A model generated the notes under the pieces. It did not search any database and was not told the origin of the DNA. It worked only from the letters and a program-made list of their open reading frames with translations. The translations under genes were made by a program, and so were the position numbers. Of a DNA stretch of 64,000 bases, positions 38,176-45,866 are shown piece by piece. Origin of the DNA: JAUIKM01 sp964445695 (GTDB taxonomy: Bacteria > Bacteroidota > Ignavibacteria > Kapaibacteriales > UBA7675); contig CAYULF010000002.1 in assembly GCA_964445695.1 (NCBI GenBank), forward strand, positions 62,001 to 126,000. Reading direction: 5' to 3'. The stretch's first letter is position 1, and each line of letters begins with the position of its first letter.

Positions 38176-39267
38176 ATGAAAAGCCCGACAGCAACATTAA
38201 CTCTTTCCGCCCTGACGTGGCTTGCAATTGCGACACTGGTCGGCTCGGCGGGTACTGCAAGCCTGAACGCCTGCAGCCCGGAGGACAACAAAGTCGGTAT
38301 TAAAGGCGAGCCGCAGACAAGCACAGCCACCATCACCGGCGACAAACTGTTAAATCTTAAAGCGGCGCTGCAATCAGATTCGCTGCACACCTGGCCGGAC
38401 TCCACCCTGCGGCCGTTCATTGCGGAACACCTTAACAAAGACAAAGCGCTATTCAGCACGGCGGCCTACAAACTGATTCGCGCGGGAGCGGACAGCGCAT
38501 TTGTGTTTGACCTCATCAACGATCCTTCGGTTAAACACGACACAAAGTATATGAAAATCAACGTGACGGGATACCTGGGCAAGCCGGACTATTCCTCGCA
38601 TTACAACGCCTATTCCGTTAAAAAGGCCGTGGCGTTCCACGACGAATACGACTCTCTGTTAACACTGGTAGAAAAGAGATACGGCGTCAGCAGCGAGGCG
38701 CTCACGGCGGTGGCATGGGTGGAAACACGTCATGGCGCTTACCTTGGCAATCACCACGTACCGAGCGTTTATTTATGTTTGTCGATGACGGACAATCCGG
38801 AATACATCGAGTTAAACATGGAAGCGCTGCACGAAAAGTTTGACGGCGACAGTACGGAGTTAAAAAAACTGGAGCAGAAGATTCTCGACAGATCGGCCAG
38901 CAAATCGGCCTGGGCGGTGGAACAGTTAATGGCGCTGCAAACGGTCGAGACGATGGGCCACCTGAGTGTATCGGAATTGGTCGGGTCCTGGGCCGGAGCT
39001 TTCGGCATTTCCCAGTTTATTCCCAGCAGTTACGTCAGTTGGGCGGTTGACGGCGACAACGACGGGACGATTAACCTGTACGACATGCCGGACGCGCTGT
39101 TCAGCATAGGTAACTACCTGAAAGAACACGGCTGGGATCAAACCAACGAAGGCGAACGCAAAGCTGTGTGGGGTTACAATCACAGTACGGCCTACGTGGA
39201 TGCGGTACTGCTGCTGCGCGACAAAATCCGTTCGCGGGTAAAAAGCAGTGGTGGACAAGCCGAGTAG
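38176..39267 (+). CDS. Lytic murein transglycosylase (MltB/SLT-2-like)
   Basis: 363 residues with GAGGAGAG upstream. The N-terminus is hydrophobic (about 5-28) followed by LNAC at 30-33, a possible lipobox with an unusual Asn at -2. The catalytic Glu is likely E183 in TAVAWVETRHGAYLG. GAFGISQFIPSSYVSWAVDG and the DMPDALFSIGNYLKEHGW segment are family hallmarks of MltB-type enzymes. It would cleave peptidoglycan glycan strands to 1,6-anhydro products in the periplasm. It sits between purN and the sigma factor gene as a separate unit. Confidence 0.9.
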   Translation: MKSPTATLTLSALTWLAIATLVGSAGTASLNACSPEDNKVGIKGEPQTSTATITGDKLLNLKAALQSDSLHTWPDSTLRPFIAEHLNKDKALFSTAAYKLIRAGADSAFVFDLINDPSVKHDTKYMKINVTGYLGKPDYSSHYNAYSVKKAVAFHDEYDSLLTLVEKRYGVSSEALTAVAWVETRHGAYLGNHHVPSVYLCLSMTDNPEYIELNMEALHEKFDGDSTELKKLEQKILDRSASKSAWAVEQLMALQTVETMGHLSVSELVGSWAGAFGISQFIPSSYVSWAVDGDNDGTINLYDMPDALFSIGNYLKEHGWDQTNEGERKAVWGYNHSTAYVDAVLLLRDKIRSRVKSSGGQAE

Positions 39268-39388
39268 ATTTTAGTACATTGGACCATCGATTAGTGCCCA
39301 CCTTACAAATCGACAACATGTGACCAACCCTCTGGTCACAAAACTTGCCCTGTGTAACGCCAATTTACGGCGAGTGTTCTAGGGCCGG

Positions 39389-39976
39389 ATGCATTCAAAG
39401 GCGGAAATGAGTTTGTCCAAAAGCGAGTATCAGGATCGGGGCGACGAGGAATTGTTCGCCATGGTCCAGGAGAATGATCAGCAGGCTTTCAGCGTGCTGT
39501 ACGAGCGCTACAACAGGCGTCTGTACAGTTATTGCCTGCGCATGCTCGGCAGCCACGCGGCGGCCGAGGACATTTTCCACGATGTATTTGTCAAAGTCTA
39601 CGACAATCGCCAATCCTTCCGGGGCGGCAGCTTTGTCAAATGGCTGTTCACAATTGGCAGAACGACCTGTCTGAATGCCATCCGCGACCGAAAACACGCT
39701 GATGATGTTAACGACCTGAAAGACCTGCTTGTCGGCAGCGATTCGAGTAAAACCGGTGAGAACCTGTTTGTACGAGAGGCGCTGCGCAAGGCAATCGCCG
39801 GACTACCGCCCGAATTCAGGGAAGTGTTGATCCTGAAGCAGTTCAACGAATATTCTTATGACGAGATATCGGACATTACGGGAATTAGTATCTCTTTAGC
39901 CAAGGTACGGGTTTTCAGGGCGATAAAGATGTTACAGAAGACGCTTGCGCCCTACCTGAGGGATGTAAAAAAATGA
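39389..39976 (+). CDS. ECF-type RNA polymerase sigma factor
   Basis: 195 residues from 39389; a start at 39407 (MSLSKSEY) with GGCGGAA upstream is equally plausible. Sigma region 2 at about 20-85 (EDIFHDVFVKVYDNRQSF, FVKWLFTIGRTTCLNAIRDR) and region 4 at about 140-190 (LPPEFREVLILKQFNEYSYDEISDITG, ISLAKVRVFRAIKMLQ) are clear, with no region 3. The stop overlaps the next ATG (ATGA), so it is coupled to the downstream membrane protein, which is probably its regulator. Targets are unknown. Confidence 0.93.
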   Translation: MHSKAEMSLSKSEYQDRGDEELFAMVQENDQQAFSVLYERYNRRLYSYCLRMLGSHAAAEDIFHDVFVKVYDNRQSFRGGSFVKWLFTIGRTTCLNAIRDRKHADDVNDLKDLLVGSDSSKTGENLFVREALRKAIAGLPPEFREVLILKQFNEYSYDEISDITGISISLAKVRVFRAIKMLQKTLAPYLRDVKK

Positions 39977-41136
39977 CGAACGACGAGCTTTTAGCCAAAC
40001 TATATGACGGCACGCTGACGGAGGCGGAACACGATGTGTTGCAGCAACGCATCAAGGAATCGCCTGAATTTGCCGGCGAAGTCGAAGAATTCGAGACGGT
40101 GGTCGAACTCATGGTAAAATCCAGCGAGGACGACGAGCCGAAACCCGCACTTCTGCGGACGACGAAGGAAAAAGTGATCGCGCTGATCGGCGCGGCGGCC
40201 GGCACAGCGACAATCGGCGGCGCAGCCTCACAGATGGGCGGCGGACTGTTCACTTCGGTGCTGTTCAAATGGATCGCCGGCGTCGTCGGTGCTCTGACCT
40301 TCGGCGGCCTGGTTTTCTGGGCCGTGAACGACAGCAACACCGAGGGAGAAATTGCACAGAACGATCAGGTTCAGGTGGAGCAGCCGTCGGATGCAACTGA
40401 GCAGGTTGACGCGGCCGGTCCCGAAACTACCGCGCCGAATCGGGATGAGCTGCCTGATGAAGATCCCGCTCTGACAAACAACGGCGGATTGGATCCCGAC
40501 AACATGCCGGATCCATTGCACACTGAAGTTGAGCCGAACCACACGGACGTTCCCCTGCCGGCTGATACCAACGTCGGCAACGACGACACAGAGATCAACC
40601 GCTCGGACATTGCGGACCTGATCTCCGGCTCCAAGGATCCGGATCACGACGCGTTGCTGGAGGCAATTCCGCGGGAACGCGAATCATTGAAAACGATGAA
40701 AGCGCTCGACAGCGCTACCGGTCAGGCATTTTATATGACACGCCTGGCGGGTCGATTGGCGCGGCTGCAGGAGTACGAGGAAGGATATGCACAGGCGAAC
40801 CGTGCGGTTGCGATTTACCGCGAATACAACAGCGACGCCGACCTGGCCAGAGCGCTGTACGCGCGGGCGGCTTCGTCGGTGGGACTTGACAATCTGGCAC
40901 CTGCAGAACAGGATCTCAATGAAGCGGAACGCCTGGCAAAAGACAACAACCTGACAGAATTGCGCGGTAAAATTGCAGGGCAACGCGGTCTGTTGGCATT
41001 GATGCGCGGCGACCTGCAAAGCGCTTTGCAAGGCGTGACAACCTGTGTAAACGTTCTTGAAAGCTCACGCGGAGAAGAGCTGCGCAGCTGGCAAAACTGG
41101 CAAAACGTCATACGCCAACGCATCGAAGAGCAGTAA
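39973..41136 (+). CDS. Putative membrane anti-sigma factor with TPR-like domain
   Basis: 387 residues. The N-terminal ~50 residues (MTNDELLAKLYDGTLTEAEH) resemble the helical cytoplasmic part of anti-sigma factors but lack an HxxxCxxC zinc motif. A single transmembrane helix lies at about 96-117. A Pro/Asp/Glu-rich linker (120-215) follows, then an alpha-helical repeat region (about 240-387; FYMTRLAGRLARLQEYEEGYAQANRA, ALYARAASSVGLDNLAPAEQDLNEA) that reads as tetratricopeptide repeats. Gene overlap with the ECF sigma factor supports the anti-sigma role; the periplasmic TPR part could sense a protein partner. This is an inference, not a family match. Confidence 0.72.
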   Translation: MTNDELLAKLYDGTLTEAEHDVLQQRIKESPEFAGEVEEFETVVELMVKSSEDDEPKPALLRTTKEKVIALIGAAAGTATIGGAASQMGGGLFTSVLFKWIAGVVGALTFGGLVFWAVNDSNTEGEIAQNDQVQVEQPSDATEQVDAAGPETTAPNRDELPDEDPALTNNGGLDPDNMPDPLHTEVEPNHTDVPLPADTNVGNDDTEINRSDIADLISGSKDPDHDALLEAIPRERESLKTMKALDSATGQAFYMTRLAGRLARLQEYEEGYAQANRAVAIYREYNSDADLARALYARAASSVGLDNLAPAEQDLNEAERLAKDNNLTELRGKIAGQRGLLALMRGDLQSALQGVTTCVNVLESSRGEELRSWQNWQNVIRQRIEEQ

Positions 41137-41143
41137 AACACCA

Positions 41144-41159
41144 CTGCCAATTTTGGCAG
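41144..41159 (+). other. Small hairpin just after the anti-sigma-like gene
   Basis: A 7-bp stem (41144-41150 with 41153-41159) and TT loop, eight bases after the stop and upstream of the main terminator. Confidence 0.4.
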
Positions 41160-41176
41160 ACATATCTGAAGTTTGT

Positions 41177-41211
41177 AAAAGCCGTCCGACTGTTTGTCGG
41201 GCGGCTTTTTT
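41177..41211 (+). terminator. Strong Rho-independent terminator of the sigma/anti-sigma operon
   Basis: A 14-bp stem with one wobble pair (41177-41190 with 41196-41209, five-base loop) ends in a T run to 41211. It closes the operon 40 bases after the stop. Confidence 0.93.
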
Positions 41212-42162
41212 GTTTACACGCCGACACCAGACTGACACAACAACAGCGCTTGTTAACATTCACTCGACGAGCGCGCTTTATAGTTTTGTAACAACTTTTT
41301 TTGGGCCTGCCATATTTTTCTGTTAAAGCAATTTGCAATTAAACAACATTGCGCTATATTGCCGTCGATCCAATTGGAACCGACCCAGTGTTTTGTCTTG
41401 CGCAACTGCCACGCGAATTTCAAAGCACACTCCCTCCCCCGGGGCGTCCACTGGATTCACTCTGTCAGTCCACAGCAATTAACTTTCACATCTGGAACGA
41501 GATAAAGACCTCCAGGAACAGGCTGTGTTGACTTCGCGGATTCCGATCTTTGCCGGAGAAACTACATACAGACGCAACTGGATCACGTTGTATCCGGCTT
41601 TCCAATTTGTGTTTTACAGCTTAACGGCCAGGCGTAGACCGCATGGATTCTCATCCGGCGATTAACTCCTGGGCTGAAGATTGTCGTGTTCAGAACTGAT
41701 TGGCCGCGGATACCGCCGGTTGGGACGGAACACAATCCGGAACACTGTCAATCCCGAGAATCAGAGACTTTAACGGAGACCTGACACATCTGAGGCAGAC
41801 CGGCACAAAGCCGGACTATCTTCTGCCCGGCTGCAGACTTTTGAGATCATTGTACAAACACTGAAGTCTCGGCCAAATACCCATCAGCAGGATGCAATTC
41901 AGCTCACAACTACTTCCGGAAGTTAAACAACGGAACCGTCACGAGCCGAACAGGCATTACCTGTGCCTGCAAATACCAAATGCGGAAACAGGATATTGCC
42001 ATCGTTTGCACCTGTCAATCAGAATGCGAACTTTTAAACTAAATGGCGCAGCACACACCGGCACGTCCGGGTGGATGTGCACGCTCAAACTTATTCAACC
42101 GCCTTTTAAACATCAACTCACAGGCGGTCTTTCTTCACATTCCTTTTTCACAGGAGAATCAA
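41212..42162. other. Long non-coding region upstream of the 42163 gene
   Basis: 951 bases with no convincing gene. It holds one plausible promoter (41333-41360), then about 800 bases before the small secreted protein start. Open frames such as 41892-42227 have no coding character. Base composition on the plus strand is rich in A and C. Confidence 0.6.
41333..41360 (+). promoter_or_regulatory. Possible sigma70-type promoter
   Basis: TTGCAA (41333-41338) and TATATT (41355-41360) with a 16-base spacer, in an A/T-rich setting. If used, it would produce a leader or separate RNA of up to ~800 bases before the 42163 gene. Confidence 0.35.
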
Positions 42163-42615
42163 ATGTCACGTTTAATTCTTACCATCGCTTTGATGTGTTT
42201 TGCTGTCACGACAACTTTTGCCGTTGAGAATGCCAGAGTCGAGATCATTGAATGCGGCGGCGGCAAAGTGGGATTTCACATTGAGTACCTCAATGACGAC
42301 GGCAGCGTTAAGTGCACTTCTCACTTCGACTGCAGCGAGAACCATGTCTCAAACTGCACCCCGGATGACTTTGCCAATGACGTTGCCGTCCACGCGCAGG
42401 GGCCGACGACGGTTAACGTATCCCATGTGTGGGATTCCAACTTCAGTATCTGGGACCTCGCGACGGACACGGAAGTCTACGTTCACCCGACGACCGAAAC
42501 GGGCGGCATTCCTTTTGATCTCGATATCGCCGGAATCGCGTCAGGCGATTATGCCATCGTAGCAGTCCATCCGGTGACCGAAGAGCTTCAAGGAATTACT
42601 GTAATCCGCATCTGA
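42163..42615 (+). CDS. Small secreted protein, unknown function, four mature cysteines
   Basis: 150 residues. The start at 42163 is fixed by GGAG seven to eight bases upstream and the signal peptide MSRLILTIALMCFAVTTTFA. The mature part has C31, C51, C57 and C65, probably two disulfides (IIECGGGKVGFHIEYL, VKCTSHFDCSEN, SNCTPDDF). A later region is rich in beta-strand-like hydrophobics (WDLATDTEVYVHPT, GDYAIVAVHPVTEEL). It does not match a T9SS sorting domain or any family I recognise. It is the first of three small secreted protein genes in a sparse region on the plus strand. Confidence 0.75.
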   Translation: MSRLILTIALMCFAVTTTFAVENARVEIIECGGGKVGFHIEYLNDDGSVKCTSHFDCSENHVSNCTPDDFANDVAVHAQGPTTVNVSHVWDSNFSIWDLATDTEVYVHPTTETGGIPFDLDIAGIASGDYAIVAVHPVTEELQGITVIRI

Positions 42616-42784
42616 GCTTCACTCAATTCACGGGCTCAACAGAACCGGCACAACAGCAATAACAAAATCACAACCATGTGAATGTTGTGTCAGTCTGGTG
42701 AACCAATACGTCGTCTGATTCAGGCCGGCTCGGAACATGACGGCGCACATTGGGCTGTTGAACACCTGTTGTTAATCGCTATAC

Positions 42785-42857
42785 CAACCGCGCCGATTTG
42801 AATGCCAGCGGGACCCAATTGTGGTGTCCTTCCACTATTCAAATCGGCGCATTGTTG
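42785..42857. repeat. Long interrupted inverted repeat
   Basis: A perfect 14-bp inverted repeat (42790-42803 with 42837-42850) has a 33-base internal segment that can form a second stem (42811-42814 with 42826-42829, plus 42815-42817 with 42822-42824). An outer CAAC/GTTG pair (42785-42788 with 42854-42857) extends it. It has no T run. It is a structured RNA element or cruciform of unknown role. Confidence 0.7.
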
Positions 42858-43342
42858 TGTTTGACATTCCAGTCGAATGCACCCGCCAAAACAATACACA
42901 CAGATCCGAAGCAATGCCAAGCGAATCACTCAATTGGACTATTAACGGACCTGGAGCAGCACAAAGCGCTCTCTTTGCCGGATGTTTAACAACAGCTACG
43001 GTCAAATACAACAGACTGTGGGAAGTCTCCTGCCGGTTGAGATTTTCAGTCAGAAATTACCTGAATGCCATGAGACAGACAATCCAGAATCAATGAGGGG
43101 ACGATTTAACAATCCCGGCAGACTCTGAATTGTCATTTCCGAGCACGACAACACAAGGCAAAGAACGTGGAGTGTACCGGGCGCGAAGTGGTCAGGCGCC
43201 GTATATAATTGTCCATCTGCAAGGGCTCAGGCATTGTTGCACACTTCGCGTTGACCAGAATTACTTGCCGGCTTTCAAGCGGTACTGGATTACGCCAAAG
43301 GAGAGAATTCCATCAAATTGTTGGAGCGCATTAAAAAAATAA

Positions 43343-43371
43343 TTGACAAGTGCAGTTTCAGCGACTATTTT
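43343..43371 (+). promoter_or_regulatory. Near-consensus sigma70-type promoter for the first cysteine-rich protein gene
   Basis: Perfect TTGACA (43343-43348), 17-base spacer, TATTTT (43366-43371), with an A-rich element just upstream (TTAAAAAAATAA). The expected transcript begins about 95-100 bases before the ATG at 43476. Confidence 0.7.
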
Positions 43372-43475
43372 AGCCGGACACACTGCCGACCGTCGCGCAT
43401 TTGCACCATCAACTGCTTACCTGCAGATGTCGCCGCATAACCAACATTTTATTCTTTCCTTAATCGGAGCTTTCC

Positions 43476-43838
43476 ATGAAACGCTTCTTAGGTTTCCTTG
43501 TGGTCGCAATGCTGGCCGCCCCCCTGTTTGTAGCCAATGCCGCAGAAACTACCACCAAATCCGACAAAGTTCTGGCTACCGCCGTAGTCTGCTCGGACGT
43601 CAAAATGACAACGGCTGAAAGTGATCCTTTCCCCTGCGACGCCGGCCCTGAAGTTGTTGCACGTGCCGAAGAACAAGCCTGCAATCGCGCACTGCGCAAA
43701 GCACAAGACGAATGCATCGATACAACCGACGAATGCTTCGTTGAAACAATCGAATGTGTAACGGAACGCCGTGTGCTCGACAACGGCGAATGTATCGTCG
43801 TAGCGAAACTTAGCTATCGCTGTTGTTGCTACCACTAA
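43476..43838 (+). CDS. Small cysteine-rich secreted protein A (paralogue of 44069 gene)
   Basis: 120 residues with CGGAG upstream and a signal peptide (MKRFLGFLVVAMLAAPLFVANA). The mature protein has ten cysteines: C39, C54, C69, C80, C87, C94, C106 and C116-C118, ending in RCCCYH. It aligns without gaps to the 44069 product from residue 39 onward, sharing C-S-D, S-D-x-F-P-C-D-A-G, RALRKAQDEC, T-D-x-C-x-V-E and R-C-C-C. Eight cysteines coincide; C69 and C94 are extra and may form one added disulfide. I recognise no family. Export and disulfide stabilisation are inferred. It has its own strong promoter and a hairpin after the stop. Confidence 0.8.
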   Translation: MKRFLGFLVVAMLAAPLFVANAAETTTKSDKVLATAVVCSDVKMTTAESDPFPCDAGPEVVARAEEQACNRALRKAQDECIDTTDECFVETIECVTERRVLDNGECIVVAKLSYRCCCYH

Positions 43839-43852
43839 GGTGACATTAAACG

Positions 43853-43880
43853 GAAGGACGGCGAGGTTTCGTCGTCCTTC
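43853..43880 (+). terminator. Hairpin after cysteine-rich gene A
   Basis: A 12-bp stem with one wobble pair (43853-43864 with 43869-43880) and a four-base loop, 14 bases after the stop. It lacks a T run, so termination may be partial and allow read-through into gene B. Confidence 0.55.
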
Positions 43881-44068
43881 TGCATTCACCGCACACGCGC
43901 CTTTGTTATTGGGCCAACAAACTACAACGCCATACACCTGACGCCGCCATTCAAATTCAATGTGGCGGACAGGCTGTTGCATGCCCGAAGACTTTATCGA
44001 GGACGATTTCGGCGTGCAACTACAGCAACAATCACTTCAAAGTATTTAACCATCATTGGAGACAATCC

Positions 44069-44428
44069 ATGCAACGCATCAAACTGTTTCTTGTAGCAGC
44101 CTTTTTGTTTACCCCGCTCGTGATGCTCAATTCAGCCGAGCAACCACAGACGAAAGAAGTCGCGACCGCTGCGGGAGTTGAGTGTTCAGACCTGAAAACC
44201 AGCAGCGCGCGCAGCGATACGTTCCCCTGCGACGCCGGTGAAGACGTGGTTAAAGCCGCTGTTCAACAGGCATACGACCGCGCCCTGCGCAAGGCCCAGG
44301 ACGAATGTATTCCCGTCACGGACAATTGCTGGGTTGAGGTGGAGCAAAAAGAAGCAACCATCGTAACGCTGGACAGCGGCAAGTGTGTGGCAGTCGTCGG
44401 TATCCGCTGGCGTTGCTGCTGCACCTGA
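44069..44428 (+). CDS. Small cysteine-rich secreted protein B (paralogue of 43476 gene)
   Basis: 119 residues, ATG with TTGGAGA upstream, signal peptide at about 1-22 (MQRIKLFLVAAFLFTPLVML). Mature cysteines are C39, C54, C80, C87, C106 and C116-C118, all at the same positions as in the 43476 product. The central TFPCDAGEDVVKAA and RALRKAQDEC segments and the terminal WRCCCT show recent tandem duplication. The second half, between C87 and C106, is the most divergent part. No recognised family. It is separated by 230 bases from gene A; the spacer holds a hairpin but no clear promoter, so co-transcription is possible. A bidirectional terminator follows. Confidence 0.8.
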   Translation: MQRIKLFLVAAFLFTPLVMLNSAEQPQTKEVATAAGVECSDLKTSSARSDTFPCDAGEDVVKAAVQQAYDRALRKAQDECIPVTDNCWVEVEQKEATIVTLDSGKCVAVVGIRWRCCCT

Positions 44429-44499
44429 GCCGAAGTATCGGGCACGTCACAACAGGACATGCTAGCCCGGCACTCACAGCTACAATTGGTTTAAAAGCA

Positions 44500-44536
44500 C
44501 ACAGGGCGCAGATAGATTCTGCGCCCTGTGTTGTTC
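44500..44536. terminator. Bidirectional terminator between cysteine-rich gene B and the radical SAM gene
   Basis: A 13-bp perfect stem (44500-44512 with 44520-44532, seven-base loop) lies between two convergent genes. A run of four A upstream (T on the minus strand) and TTGTT downstream give weak tails in both directions. Confidence 0.8.
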
Positions 44537-44555
44537 TATTCGCCGGAGACAATAG

Positions 44556-45866
44556 TCAGTGCACTAACACACCGGCGCTGTCGACTCCCTGGTCAAAGAA
44601 GAATTCATCGTTGTCAAACGCCGGCTCCAGATCATCCAGCCACACGGCGTCCGGGTCGTATCGCGCGAAAAACGGCTTGTAGACCCAATCGGGATTGCGC
44701 CCCTGGATAAACTGCAGAACAAAGACTTTTTCATTGTTAACATCCGTAACACCCAGAATGTGAACTTTGCCGGGATCGGCCGACATGCTGGGACCGCGTA
44801 CAGTGCGCCCGATACCACTGACCCGTTTCACACCTTCCCGATAAATGCGCCATGCTTTGTCCAGCTCCACTGCAAAATAGTCCTGTGCACCGGTGTCTCG
44901 GGCAACAAACATATAATATGGGATGCAGCCGAGTTTCAGTTGTTCACGCCACATTTCTGTCCAGGCCGCGCCGTTGTCATTGATGTATTTCATCACCGGC
45001 GACTGAGTGCGTATCTGCGCGCCGGTCTCCAGAATGCGGCGCACAGCTTTTTGCACCGCTTCGGTTTTCAACTCATTTGGATGATTAAAATGCGCCATGA
45101 GCGCCAGGTGCCGACCGCTTTTAACAATCTTTTCAAAAAGTCGCAGCATGTCGTCTGCGTCTTTATCTGTTAAGAACTTATACGGCCAATAGCTGAGTGA
45201 CTTCGTGCCGATACGAATTGTACGCAGAGATTCTATGTCGGCATCCAGAAGCGGATCGATGTAGCTCGAAAAGTTTTTAGCCGACATCACCATGGGGTCG
45301 CCGCCCGTAAACAGAACATCCGAGACTTCCGGATGCTCTCGCAAATACGCAGTTAACAATTCCGTTTCGCGCATTGCAAATTTCATTTCGTCCATACCGA
45401 CGAATTGCGGCCAACGAAAACAGAACGTGCAATAGGCGTGGCAGGTTTGACCGTTGCTGGGAAAAAACAGCAGCGTTTCGCGATACTTGTGTTGAATGCC
45501 GGTTAATTTAACGCCATCCAATTCCGGCACATTGTCCTGTTGACCGGCGGGGTGTGGATTCAATTCAAGTCGGATATCATTGGCGACATTGGCGATTTCG
45601 GATTTCCCCGCACTGCGTTGCAAGGCCGACTCCATTTGCGCGAAGTGGTCATCGGACAGCATGCCACGCTGGGGAAACGTTAATTGAAACAAAGGATCAT
45701 TCGGGATATCCGACCAGTCGATCAGCTCATCAACGACGTAGTTGTTAACTTTGAACGGCAAGACATTTCCAACAACTTCAATGGCATGTTTTTCGCCATC
45801 AGACAGATACTTCTGAACCTGGTTAATTTGCCTGAAATTTCTGAGTGAATATACTCGATATTTCAT
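44556..45866 (-). CDS. KamA-family radical SAM protein (lysine 2,3-aminomutase-like)
   Basis: 436 residues. The radical SAM cluster C142-x3-C146-x2-C149 (CHAYCTFCFRWP) is intact, with SAM-binding DVLFTGGDPMVM after it. The likely PLP lysine is K367 in RGPSMSADPGKVHILG. The Q-x-R and HFNHP segments also fit the family. Lysine 2,3-aminomutases shift an alpha-amino group to the beta position; related members act on glutamate or on EF-P lysine. The N-terminal ~110 residues differ from EpmB-type proteins, and the exact substrate is not decidable. The gene stands alone and converges on the cysteine-rich pair. Confidence 0.88.
   Translation of the reverse strand: MKYRVYSLRNFRQINQVQKYLSDGEKHAIEVVGNVLPFKVNNYVVDELIDWSDIPNDPLFQLTFPQRGMLSDDHFAQMESALQRSAGKSEIANVANDIRLELNPHPAGQQDNVPELDGVKLTGIQHKYRETLLFFPSNGQTCHAYCTFCFRWPQFVGMDEMKFAMRETELLTAYLREHPEVSDVLFTGGDPMVMSAKNFSSYIDPLLDADIESLRTIRIGTKSLSYWPYKFLTDKDADDMLRLFEKIVKSGRHLALMAHFNHPNELKTEAVQKAVRRILETGAQIRTQSPVMKYINDNGAAWTEMWREQLKLGCIPYYMFVARDTGAQDYFAVELDKAWRIYREGVKRVSGIGRTVRGPSMSADPGKVHILGVTDVNNEKVFVLQFIQGRNPDWVYKPFFARYDPDAVWLDDLEPAFDNDEFFFDQGVDSAGVLVH

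Larger units (their letters stand above)
42616..43475. other. Long non-coding region with inverted repeat and promoter
   Basis: 860 bases without a convincing gene, between two small secreted protein genes. It holds the long inverted repeat at 42785-42857 and a near-consensus promoter at 43343-43371. An extra TATAAT-like element near 43202 has no -35 partner. Confidence 0.6.

Noticed and set aside
41892..42227. 111-codon ORF before the small secreted protein
   Set aside because: It overlaps the well-supported start at 42163 in another frame, has no ribosome binding site and no protein-like composition.
42785..42857. Integron attC recombination site
   Set aside because: The overall fold and flanking AAC/GTT are suggestive, but the outer boxes do not fit the RYYYAAC/GTTRRRY consensus, and no second copy or integrase gene is seen.
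43476..45866. RiPP cluster made of cysteine-rich precursors and a radical SAM enzyme
   Set aside because: The small proteins have Sec signal peptides and long folded-looking mature parts. The radical SAM protein is KamA-like without a SPASM or RRE domain, and it is convergent behind a bidirectional terminator.
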